A stretch of DNA of 64,000 nucleotides, taken from Mycolicibacterium frederiksbergense. GTDB lineage: Bacteria > Actinomycetota > Actinomycetes > Mycobacteriales > Mycobacteriaceae. The translations under genes were made by a program, and so were the position numbers. A model generated the notes under the pieces. That model searched no databases. It saw nothing but the letters and a program-made list of their open reading frames with translations, and was not told where the DNA came from. Below are positions 56,647-64,000 of this stretch, piece after piece. Position 1 is the stretch's first letter; each line of letters begins with the position of its first letter. The stretch is taken from assembly GCF_029893345.1 (NCBI RefSeq), contig NZ_JARXVE010000001.1, positions 682,001 through 746,000 on the forward strand, read 5' to 3'.

Positions 56647-57854
56647 CGGGTTGCTCCCATGCCGGCAAGTACCGGAGCGAACACGGTGTACTCGCGGTGG
56701 ATGGATTCTGTCTCCCATTGCTCGCGGTCGCGCAGATACAGGGGATGCTCGGCAAGGATGGCCGATGTCGACGCCGACCCGGGCCGAAGCCGCCATTTGA
56801 CGGTTCCGGTGACTTCGCGCGCGCAGGTATCGATGAATGCTTCGGCCGCTGCTTTCAGGCCTCCGAACCACCTGCCCTCCAATGCTTCTCGCGTCCAGAT
56901 TTGTTCGACGGTCATTTTCGTGGCAATTAGTTCGGCTGGCAGGCAGGCGCTTTCGATATGACGCGCGGTGGCGAGCAGAAGCCACGCCGCGGGTGCTTCG
57001 CGAACTTCGAGAACCTTTTCGCCGTTGTCGAGGTGTTCGAGCCCGGTGTACCGGCCGATGCCAAGCCGGCCCACGCGATCGTTGAGGTGGCCGATGAGGG
57101 CGACCAGTTCCATGCGGTGACCGTCGACAGCGGTCGGTGTTCCTTCTTCGAACGTCACGGAAACGAAGTCCTGCGCGGCGTCGGTGGGTGCGGTCCAGCG
57201 GTAGATCGACTCGGGAATGTCATGGTGCTCGGGATCGTCGAGGGCACCGGATTCAAATTCCCGGCACCACAGGTTCGAGTCGCCGCTGACGGCCCGGTCG
57301 TCGGCGAAAGTCACACCGGCGGCAGCAAGTGCAGCGAGTTTGTCCTGTCGCGATACCGGCTGAAGGTCGTACGGACTACCGAAGAATCCGCTGAACCCGA
57401 GCAGTCGCAGTGCGCCGTTGAGTCGGCGCAGCGTGTTTTGTGAGCGGTTCGCGGTGTGCAGGATGCCGGCGCACCCAAGGGCGTCGCCGACCTCGGTTGC
57501 GGCCCTGGCGATCAGGGGACGGCTGAGGGTCGAGCTGACCGGGTGCAGGCCCAGGTACACGGCGTGGGCCTTGATCGCGGGTGCGACGAAGTCGTCGGCG
57601 AATTCGTGGCGTCGGTCGCTGAGGTGCAGCTTGACACCGAGAAGCGCTGCGATACGGTGCTTTTCCTCAACGGTCTCCAGTTCACCGATGTTCACCGACA
57701 ACGCGTGAATATCGGTGAATCCGGCCTTCTTGAGCCGCAGAAGCAGATAGCTGCTGTCGAGTCCTCCACTGAACAGCGTCAGTACCGGTGCAGCGCGGTC
57801 AACATGCTCGAACATCTGGTCAAACGAACGGATTACCTGCTGATTGGCGGTCAA
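56643..57854 (-). CDS. Argininosuccinate-synthase-like ligase with altered substrate region
   Basis: A 403-residue ArgG-related enzyme. The ATP PP-loop TLFSGGLDSSYLLLRL is at residues 27-41, STLSRPLIARAATEVGDALGC follows, then DSNLWCREFESGALDDPE and the C-terminal synthase segments (FVSVTFEEGTPTAVDGHRME, LGIGRYTGLEHLDNGEKVLE). The ArgG stretch GKGNDQVRFE, which contacts citrulline and aspartate, is replaced by HTANRSQNTLRR. It therefore probably adenylates and couples other substrates. A TTG at 57854 follows GAGGGGG by 9 bases; ATG 57914 is the alternative. Confidence 0.8.
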   Translation of the reverse strand: MTANQQVIRSFDQMFEHVDRAAPVLTLFSGGLDSSYLLLRLKKAGFTDIHALSVNIGELETVEEKHRIAALLGVKLHLSDRRHEFADDFVAPAIKAHAVYLGLHPVSSTLSRPLIARAATEVGDALGCAGILHTANRSQNTLRRLNGALRLLGFSGFFGSPYDLQPVSRQDKLAALAAAGVTFADDRAVSGDSNLWCREFESGALDDPEHHDIPESIYRWTAPTDAAQDFVSVTFEEGTPTAVDGHRMELVALIGHLNDRVGRLGIGRYTGLEHLDNGEKVLEVREAPAAWLLLATARHIESACLPAELIATKMTVEQIWTREALEGRWFGGLKAAAEAFIDTCAREVTGTVKWRLRPGSASTSAILAEHPLYLRDREQWETESIHREYTVFAPVLAGMGATR

Positions 57855-57978
57855 CGTCGTTTGCCCCCTCGTGAATTTCCCCTGTTTGCGAGACGCCGTT
57901 GGCTCGGGACACATTGTGGAGCCGACCTAACTGTGTAGACAAGCAACACTTTTTGATGAGATACGTTAGATTTTCTTC

Positions 57979-58881
57979 ATGAATGTCGAGCGGCTGATGC
58001 TTCTGCGGCACGTCGCCGAACGCGGATCGATCGCCGCGGCGGCCGCTTCGTCTTCGCTAACACCGTCGGCGGTGTCCCAACAGCTCAAGCTCTTGGCGCG
58101 CGAAACCGGCGTTGTGCTCTTGGAACGCCGAGGCCGCGGAGTTCGCCTCACCGACGCCGGATATGCGCTAGTTGAGTGCGCCGACGACGTTTTAGCCGCA
58201 CTCGACCGGGCGCAGGCCGAGATGGACGCCTACCGTGAGACACCTCGCGGAAAGGTCAGAGTCGCCCTCTTTCCCACTGGCGCGGCGATGTTTCTGCCCC
58301 AATTGCTGGCCCGCACAGCGCAAGTCGGAGTCGCAGTCGACGGCCGAGACATCGACGAACCCGCCTCACACGCACCGGCGCTGCTGGCCGACTTCGACGT
58401 CGTCGTCGTCCATCGCGACGAACGTGACTCAGCCCCCTGGGGTCCTCGCTACGAAGCGGTCACGCTGATGCGCGAACCACTGGAAGTGGTTCTGCCACCG
58501 GGCCATCGCCTGGCCCGCGCGCAGCGCATCGCCCTCGCGGAGTTGGCCGAAGAACCCTGGATCGGCGTACGCGACGGACTCATGGTCGACGACGTCCTCC
58601 GCTCGTTAGCCACCGTCGCCGGCGTGACGCCACAGGTCTGTCAGCGCGTCGACGATTTCCGCGTCACCGAGGAACTCGTCTGGGCGGGCTTCGGTGTTGC
58701 CCTCATGCCACGATACGTGCGCACCGTGCGACCACTGCCGCGCAAGTCACTCACCGGCATTCGTGTCGCGCGACGAATCGAAGCAGTGTCGCGCACGGGC
58801 GCGCGGTCACGGCCGGCGGTCGACGCAGTCATCGGCATCCTCGAAGACATCGCCACATCAATCTCGATGTCCGCACATTAG
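57979..58881 (+). CDS. LysR-family regulator of the ArgG-like operon
   Basis: A 300-residue LysR protein. The N-terminal winged helix is complete (RLMLLRHVAERGSIAAAAAS, LTPSAVSQQLKLLARETGVV), and the periplasmic-binding-like effector domain contains VRVALFPTGAAMFLPQLLA and WIGVRDGLMVDDVLRSLA. It is divergent from the ArgG-like operon across 124 bases that are clearly AT-richer than their surroundings, the usual arrangement for a co-inducer-dependent activator. An amino acid effector is plausible. Confidence 0.88.
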   Translation: MNVERLMLLRHVAERGSIAAAAASSSLTPSAVSQQLKLLARETGVVLLERRGRGVRLTDAGYALVECADDVLAALDRAQAEMDAYRETPRGKVRVALFPTGAAMFLPQLLARTAQVGVAVDGRDIDEPASHAPALLADFDVVVVHRDERDSAPWGPRYEAVTLMREPLEVVLPPGHRLARAQRIALAELAEEPWIGVRDGLMVDDVLRSLATVAGVTPQVCQRVDDFRVTEELVWAGFGVALMPRYVRTVRPLPRKSLTGIRVARRIEAVSRTGARSRPAVDAVIGILEDIATSISMSAH

Positions 58882-59272
58882 ATTGCGGTGCAACCCACCT
58901 GCGGGGGCATCTCGTCGTCCGGCAGACGAGACAAGACTGGAAATCCCTTGGGTCCAGAACGCGTGGAAATGGTTCACCGTCGCGTAGTCGGTCCGAGGGC
59001 GCTGCCACTGCGGTCGGTATCGCCTGACCGCGTGAATGAAATCGCTGCAACATAATTCGATCTCACTGGGTAGGTGCATGGCACCACTGGCGATTATTGC
59101 TGCGACGTCGCGAACGCGATAGTCGGCGCGTGTGGTGCGCAGCACCTCGAGCAACACGCTCGGAGGCGGAATCAGCGTGCAGCCGTATTCGCTCAATGCC
59201 TGTGTGACGTCGCCGACGATGCCGTCAGCGCCGATTCGCGACCAGATGTTGGGTATCGAAGAAGCTGTTCAC
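58858..59272 (-). pseudogene. Broken gene downstream of the AAA ATPase
   Basis: A GTG at 59272 opens NSFFDTQHLVANRR and stops. The next frame continues without a start as DGIVGDVTQALSEYGCTLIP, PPSVLLEVLRTTRADYRV, to IHAVRRYRPQWQRPRTDYAT and FWTQGISSL. One extra base near 59224 would join the two. The opening hydrophobic-DT pattern and the later LLEV recall PIN-like nucleases, but this is too little to assign. The last 24 bases overlap the lysR end. Confidence 0.4.
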
Positions 59273-59323
59273 GGGGAGCCGGCGGCCTCAGTACATTGGG
59301 CACGAACAGTGTTGCTCGAGGGG

Positions 59324-61774
59324 TTATTTGGTCCGCAGGTTCAGGTTCAGTGTCCCGCAGGTGCAGCGCAGGGCGTCTTCTCTACCGGGCTGTCCGGTGA
59401 CGTAGATCCACCCTTCGCATGCGGGGTTGCTGCAGGTGAACAGGTTGATGAAGTCTTTGCACGCTTCGACGACCGGCACGAAGTCAGCTTTGCTCATGGT
59501 GGCCCAGTCGTTGCTGTGCACCAGGGCGTTGATCGCCCAGTTCTCTACGTCTTGGGCGAGCATGGCGTTCTGGCGCGCGGCCTTGAGGTTTTCAACCTGT
59601 TGTTTGACTGGTTCGTTATTCCATTTGTTGGCCGAATCTGTTGCCTTTTTGAGCAATTCGCCGTGGCGGCTCTTGGCTGCACTGAACAACGCACCGAGCT
59701 CGTAGTTGTTATCCGGACGGTAGACGACTTTGCCTTGAAGCGCTGCGGCGATGTCGGCCAGCGAGGCTTCCAGATTGCGGCGGAGTTTATGCGCGGCGCC
59801 GGGCACATCGTCATCGGCGAGATCGGCATCGATCTGCGCCCAGAAATCTTCACCCTGTCCATACACGGGTCCGCGGTCGACGTTCCAGCCATGAAACCGC
59901 GCCTGGGCTCGCTTACCGATCAGACCGGAAGACTGCATCTGTCGTGCCCACACCTCATCATGGGTGGTAATGATGAACTGGACGTCGGGGAATTTGTCTT
60001 TGAGCAGGGCACAGAACTGGCGGCGGTGATTGGTGTCGACAGAGGTCACGACATCGTCGAGCACTGCGAAACGGAAATCATCCTGCAGCATCTGCCTGAT
60101 AAGCGCCAGGTAGAGGCACACACCCATGCCATCCTGATGCCCTTCGCTGTGATAGGCCGTCGGGGGAAACATGCCCAAGCCGTAGAAGTCGACTTCCAGG
60201 TCCAACTTGCCCGCCGTCGGCGACAGCCCGGCCCTGAACGACGCCTCGTCGTCGGCGTTGATCTTGCGGTAGTAGTCGCTGAAATCGTCTTCAACGGTTT
60301 TGTACAGGGTGGTCAGCGCCGTATCAGCGATGTCGTTGTAGGCATCATAAACGGCCTTCGCCGTACGTTGTGCGGCAGTGGCTTTGGCGTGCGCAGACCT
60401 TCCCTGGCGCAGACGTGCCCAGCGTTCCTTGGCAATGGTCAGGGCACTGCGGGCGTTGACCGTCGCGCTCTGGTCGGGCTGGGCTTCGATGGCCTGGTGA
60501 ATGCCGGTCAGGGTCGCGGTCAGCGTCGGGGGTTGGGCCAGCGGATCGGCGCTCAGGCGCGTGGCTTGCTCGCGAATGGTCTCCAGGTTTCCCAGTTTTG
60601 CCTTGAACCCGGCCAAATCGGTCAACCAATCCACCAGGGCGGACTGATCGCTGACCCGTCCTACCGTCCCGGCGTGGGGCTGGACGGCCGCGATCAGTGT
60701 CTGTGCGAGCTGAACCTGTTGGACGACCTTTTCGGCCGCCTCGTGTACACGGTGTTGCAGGGCTTTAGCGGCGTCCGAGCGGGTCAGCTTGGCCTGCAGA
60801 TGGTCGCGCAGTTGCGCGGTGTCGTTCCACGGGTGGTCGCACAGCGGGCAATTGGCATCGGTGACCAGCGGCAGACCGACCTCGATGAGTGCGCGCTGTT
60901 TGAGTGCGTTCAGGATGGTCGGGTCGTCTTCCAGGACACCGAGGGCGGACGTGAGTTCGGCTGCGGCAGTGGATAGTTCGCTATGGTCCTGGACGTAATT
61001 TGACAGGGCGATGATGTCCCGGAGCGCAGATGTTTTATTGAATCCGGATGCTTCCCCGGGTTCTGCAGCACCTGCAGCCAGATCGGTATCGGGGGTCAGT
61101 GACTGCAGTGGATCGATGCCCAGCACCTCGCGGTGCTTGTTGACCGCAGCGAGCACGTCTGACTCGAGCAGTGTGGCGAGATCAAGATGACGTCGAACGC
61201 TATCCTCGGCAGCGGAAACCTCTGCGTCGGTGCGCTTTTCCTCAGTTGAGGTTTTCGACGTCGCGGTGCGCAGCAATCGGCGGATTTCGTCGATACGGTC
61301 CAGTTTGAGTAGCGCTTGTACTTCCTGAGCGCGCTTGCCCGGTTCGGTGTTGACGTACTTGATGACCTCCCGCCGCGATAGCGTCAGCTCCCGATGCTGG
61401 GAGGCCCACTGCACCGCAGCCTCGAGTTCGGGCGTGCTTGGCTGCAGGGCGTACTGACCGGCGGTCTTGACGCACCGGGTCAGGACACCGGTTTGGCCGC
61501 TGGCCGTGTCGACGATGGTCAGCGATACCTTTGCGGCCGCCGGATTATCGCGCTGGTGCACGTGCGGGCCATGTTTCATCAGACTGACATTGCCGGTCCC
61601 AGAGCCGCTGAGCCGACCGATGGTACCGGTGAGTGCGAAGTCGATCGCATCGACGACACCGCTCTTGCCCGACCCGTTCGGCCCAGCGACAACAAATGAT
61701 GCACAGTCCAGCATGAGGTCCAGCTGCCGGATACCGCGAAATTCCTCGACATGTATGGCCTTAATCTGGATCAT
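59324..61774 (-). CDS. SMC/RecF-like AAA ATPase with zinc hook and C-terminal zinc ribbon
   Basis: An 816-residue protein. Residues 31-38 are Walker A (GPNGSGKS), preceded by the typical IHVEEFRGIRQLDL. Long helical stretches flank a CPLC zinc-hook motif near residue 308. The ABC signature region is SEGHQDGMGVCLYLAL, Walker B is FAVLDDVVTSVD near residue 573, and the H-loop is IITTHDE. After the ATPase come about 200 further residues ending in a zinc ribbon (CSNPACEGW...CTCGTLN). It is similar in plan to RloC/RecF-type and other defence ATPases. The ATG overlaps the stop of a 58-residue gene (ATGA). Confidence 0.85.
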   Translation of the reverse strand: MIQIKAIHVEEFRGIRQLDLMLDCASFVVAGPNGSGKSGVVDAIDFALTGTIGRLSGSGTGNVSLMKHGPHVHQRDNPAAAKVSLTIVDTASGQTGVLTRCVKTAGQYALQPSTPELEAAVQWASQHRELTLSRREVIKYVNTEPGKRAQEVQALLKLDRIDEIRRLLRTATSKTSTEEKRTDAEVSAAEDSVRRHLDLATLLESDVLAAVNKHREVLGIDPLQSLTPDTDLAAGAAEPGEASGFNKTSALRDIIALSNYVQDHSELSTAAAELTSALGVLEDDPTILNALKQRALIEVGLPLVTDANCPLCDHPWNDTAQLRDHLQAKLTRSDAAKALQHRVHEAAEKVVQQVQLAQTLIAAVQPHAGTVGRVSDQSALVDWLTDLAGFKAKLGNLETIREQATRLSADPLAQPPTLTATLTGIHQAIEAQPDQSATVNARSALTIAKERWARLRQGRSAHAKATAAQRTAKAVYDAYNDIADTALTTLYKTVEDDFSDYYRKINADDEASFRAGLSPTAGKLDLEVDFYGLGMFPPTAYHSEGHQDGMGVCLYLALIRQMLQDDFRFAVLDDVVTSVDTNHRRQFCALLKDKFPDVQFIITTHDEVWARQMQSSGLIGKRAQARFHGWNVDRGPVYGQGEDFWAQIDADLADDDVPGAAHKLRRNLEASLADIAAALQGKVVYRPDNNYELGALFSAAKSRHGELLKKATDSANKWNNEPVKQQVENLKAARQNAMLAQDVENWAINALVHSNDWATMSKADFVPVVEACKDFINLFTCSNPACEGWIYVTGQPGREDALRCTCGTLNLNLRTK

Positions 61775-61947
61775 GCGAGCCGGTCTCCGCTTTCCGCGGC
61801 GTACAGCGCGACGAGCACTTCCGGTTTGGGCAGCTTGTCCTGGGCCAGCAACACATCGAGCTGATCGGCAACCGCCGAGGGGACCACATCAGAGGCTGAA
61901 AGCCGCTCTGCGAACTCCACCAGCACATCGGATTCCACCCCGGCCAC
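61771..61947 (-). CDS. 58-residue protein coupled to the AAA ATPase
   Basis: A GTG at 61947 preceded by GAGGGG (7 bases) opens MAGVESDVLVEFAERLSASD; the product is acidic and helical (VPSAVADQLDVLLAQDKL, PKPEVLVALYAAESGD). Its TGA overlaps the ATPase ATG by 4 bases. Good ribosome-binding site, coupling and protein-like composition support it as real. Small coupled partners are common in multi-component ATPase defence systems; the function here is unknown. Confidence 0.6.
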   Translation of the reverse strand: MAGVESDVLVEFAERLSASDVVPSAVADQLDVLLAQDKLPKPEVLVALYAAESGDRLA

Positions 61948-62384
61948 GTGTTCCCCTCACTACGAAGTCGCTCTAGCTGTCCACCCACTTGAACCGTACT
62001 GCCTACGCCGGTACCAGTTGTGCCTTTTCGCTCACAGCTCACTACGGCAACAGTGAGGGCACCGACCGCTGCGGCCGAGACGATACAACCGCTCGTGCAA
62101 CGCCACATCCGGGGCACTGTCGTGGGCGCCCCAGACCGCTCCGAGGTGGCGTGCACACGAGACTGTTCGCTGCCAGCAAACATATCCGACGTGGGCCAAC
62201 GTCCATTACACGCCAGTGGGAGCGATCGTCCGCAGTGGCTTGTCGATGCGGTCTGCGTGTTTGCGGGGCAGGCACTACCAGGCCGAGGAGCAGCCGCTGA
62301 ACCCAAAGCGGGTCCACGCCGGCACGGACGGGTGCAGACGTGGTGCTACGCGCTTGAGCGCACAGCGTTGGCGGTGAACATGCG
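61948..62384. other. 437-base stretch without a convincing gene
   Basis: On the minus strand a fragment reads HLGAVWGAHDSAPDVALHER and then GRCPHCCRSEL before a stop, protein-like but lacking a start and upstream continuity. It could be the debris of a gene. No promoter motif or repeat is evident. Confidence 0.35.
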
Positions 62385-63104
62385 TTGGTCCACGACGGCC
62401 ATTTTGCTCTGCAGCGCCTCGGTCAGATCGATGCCCGTCTCGTTACCCATGTTCGGCTGCTGGAGACCGATTCCCGTCTGGTGTTGGTGGACAATGGCTT
62501 CGGCACGCACGATTGGCAGGATCCGGCGAGCAGGACTGGGCCGGTGCGGTTTCTCATTCGGCCGCCGCTTCACCTGCACGAGACCGCGCTGCATCAGGTC
62601 AAGAAGCTCGGGTTTCAAGGTGAAGACGTGCGCCACATCGTCATCACCCACCTGGACAGCGATCACATCGGGGGTCTTTCAGATTTCCCCAACGCCAACG
62701 TTCACCTAACTGTCGCTGAAGCGCTCGGAGGATTCGAAGCGCCCTCGCAGCGGGAGCGTTTTGGCTTCAACTCGGCGCAATGGGCACATCGCCCCAAGAT
62801 TGTCGAATATTCCGCCGGCGGGGAATCCTGGCGTGGATTCGCAGCAGCACGGGAACTGACCGAGATTGCACCCGGCATCGTTCTGGTTCCGATGCCAGGG
62901 CATACCCGTGGCCGCACCGCGGGCACCTTCGATCGGCGCCAGGTACGCGCCAAACACGAACGGCTGGCAGAGCTCTACACCCGGCGTGATCCCGATCTGC
63001 TCATCGCGTGTTCGCATGATCCTGAGCGTTCGCCCTCGCACGCTCGCTTGCCTGACTGCTGCGGGACGTCGGCTGTGTCAGCGATGTCCGGTTCCAGCTG
63101 TTGA
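62385..63104 (+). pseudogene. Metallo-beta-lactamase-fold hydrolase gene with internal deletion
   Basis: The N-terminal half is recognisable: ETDSRLVLVDNGFG, VRHIVITHLDSDHIGGLSDF (metal motif HxDxDH) and VPMPGHTRGRTAG with its His. Then the sequence jumps directly to DRRQVRAKHERLAELYTRRD and LLIACSHDPE. The segment that should hold the remaining metal-binding Asp and the beta-strands around it, probably several dozen residues, is missing. The C-terminus (ARLPDCCGTSAVSAMSGSSC) looks out of frame. The first ~15 residues also lack family character. Confidence 0.6.
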
Positions 63105-63153
63105 CGCCAAATGCGTTGGCGTGGGCCGTTGGTGGCCATGTGGCCCAGTCATC

Positions 63154-64000
63154 TTAACTGTCGATGGACGGGTGCTGGTCCTTGCCGAGTGTGAGGTCTC
63201 GCGGTCCGCGGTAGTGCAGTTCAATCCCTGCCGTGTCGGTCATACGCCGCGCGTGTAATACGCCGCGGCGATGTGGATTGATATCGAGCTTCGCCTGGCC
63301 GAGCAGGTCGAACCCCGGTGACCACAGCGATATCGTGCCGTGGTCTGCACGGGTCGCCCGCAACCATGCCCCTGGGGGCGGGACAACTCCGTACCACGTG
63401 ACGTCGTCAACATGCGTTACCTCTGGCGCCCAGCGTCTTGTAGCGAATTGTGCTGTGCGGCTGGCGAACTCTTTCCACGCGGCGTGGGACTCGATGGTTG
63501 GCCAGCTGCCTGAGGTCGTGACGTCGGGGTCTAAGTCTTGCAGCCATTGCCGGAGGCCGCCCATGGAATCAAAGGTCGCCCCGGTTTGCTCCACTGCGGC
63601 GATCGCGGCCAGCCGATGATCGAATCCGGCTCGGATCAGGATCGCCGCAGGGCGTGTCAGGGTCCCGGCTTCAATCGCCATTGCCGCTGTTCCAGTGAGG
63701 GTGTCGGCAATCTTGTTGCCTTGGGCTGCTTCGTAGACCCTGGAGGCTTCCATACCCCAGACGAGTCGATAGATCAGGTCGGATTCGATGAACTGGGCGA
63801 CCTGAACTGGATCCTCACCGAGTTGGTTCAGTGGACGGCCGCTAAGCCAGTGGATGAGTATCGGTGGCCATAAAAGCTTGGTGTCGGGCTGGAATTGGCT
63901 CACTCCGAACACTGCTGTGGCAATCTGCAGCATCTGGTCGGCAGCGGTGGCCAGTTCGCCCGCGGTGATGGAATTTTCGGCTAGTGCGGTCAATTCGACA
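63154..64000 (-). CDS. C-terminal part of a large protein of unknown function
   Basis: The frame is open to the window edge, so the TTG at 63993 need not be the start; at least 282 codons are visible. Segments such as YRLVWGMEASRVYEAAQGN, LTGTAAMAIEAGTLTRPAAI, AIAAVEQTGATFDSMGGLRQ and WYGVVPPPGAWLRATRADHG suggest a helical region followed by a beta-rich C-terminus. I do not recognise the family. Position beside the AAA ATPase region hints at a defence island, but this is inference. Confidence 0.6.
   Translation of the reverse strand, partial: VELTALAENSITAGELATAADQMLQIATAVFGVSQFQPDTKLLWPPILIHWLSGRPLNQLGEDPVQVAQFIESDLIYRLVWGMEASRVYEAAQGNKIADTLTGTAAMAIEAGTLTRPAAILIRAGFDHRLAAIAAVEQTGATFDSMGGLRQWLQDLDPDVTTSGSWPTIESHAAWKEFASRTAQFATRRWAPEVTHVDDVTWYGVVPPPGAWLRATRADHGTISLWSPGFDLLGQAKLDINPHRRGVLHARRMTDTAGIELHYRGPRDLTLGKDQHPSIDS

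Noticed and set aside
59132..60976. 614-codon plus-strand ORF
   Set aside because: Antisense to the AAA ATPase gene; no recognisable domain and no ribosome-binding site.

Overview
The window reads as a chromosomal segment of a fast-growing mycobacterium (Mycolicibacterium-like). GC is high, GTG and TTG starts are frequent, coupled genes overlap as ATGA or GTGA, and most genes between 1 and about 37.6 kb resemble members of the Mycobacterium tuberculosis DosR dormancy regulon. All names come from recognising protein motifs and remembered relatives; no database was searched.

1-37.6 kb, hypoxia/dormancy supercluster. It opens with a group 3b [NiFe]-hydrogenase operon (hyhB partial, hyhG, hyhS, hyhL and its maturation protease). 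Next come a SHOCT protein, three WS/DGAT acyltransferases, a PEP synthase, a three-domain trehalose enzyme (OtsB1/Rv2006 type), an Hsp20, a DUF1876 protein, an Rv2030c-like phosphoribosyltransferase/erythromycin-esterase fusion, PfkB, the haem sensor kinase DosS, an Rv1733c-like membrane protein, DosR, an Acg-type nitroreductase, Rv2004c-, Rv2003c-, Hrp1-, Rv2625c- and Rv2028c-like proteins and a DUF1918 protein. A tightly coupled operon encodes an acyl-CoA synthetase, E1alpha, E1beta, E2 and an acyl carrier protein. Palindromes of the DosR type (GGGAC-N4-GTCCC and variants) lie in at least eight intergenic regions. The likely theme is redox disposal by hydrogenase, carbon rerouting by PEP synthase, PfkB and trehalose turnover, storage-lipid synthesis, and protein and ribosome protection under oxygen limitation.

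37.6-43.9 kb, metabolic and membrane genes: a CadD-family transporter beside a decayed second CadD fragment, an SRPBCC protein, a small membrane protein, and a three-gene operon (MDR oxidoreductase, phosphotransferase, uncharacterised protein) divergent from a TetR regulator.

43.9-48.9 kb, accessory region. An IS200/IS605-type element with an intact-looking TnpB nuclease and a frameshifted TnpA splits a tetR gene in two. Beside it are a phytanoyl-CoA dioxygenase-like protein, a lipoprotein with seven proline-rich nonapeptide repeats, an NAD-dependent reductase, and a second fragment of a related tetR.

48.9-54.3 kb: a GH3 glycosidase, PAP2 phosphatase and alpha/beta-hydrolase operon divergent from a TetR gene, with a perfect palindrome between them, then a small zinc metallopeptidase. 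54.3-54.9 kb holds nothing I can support firmly.

54.9-58.9 kb: a coupled operon of an argininosuccinate-synthase-like enzyme, a 2OG-Fe dioxygenase and a DMT-family exporter, divergent from a LysR regulator. This looks like a small pathway that makes and exports a modified amino acid, and is one of two candidates for an undescribed system.

58.9-64 kb: an SMC/RecF-like AAA ATPase with a zinc hook and a C-terminal zinc ribbon, translationally coupled to a 58-residue protein. Gene wreckage surrounds it, including a broken metallo-beta-lactamase-fold gene, and a large unknown protein runs off the window edge. This is the second candidate, possibly a defence system.
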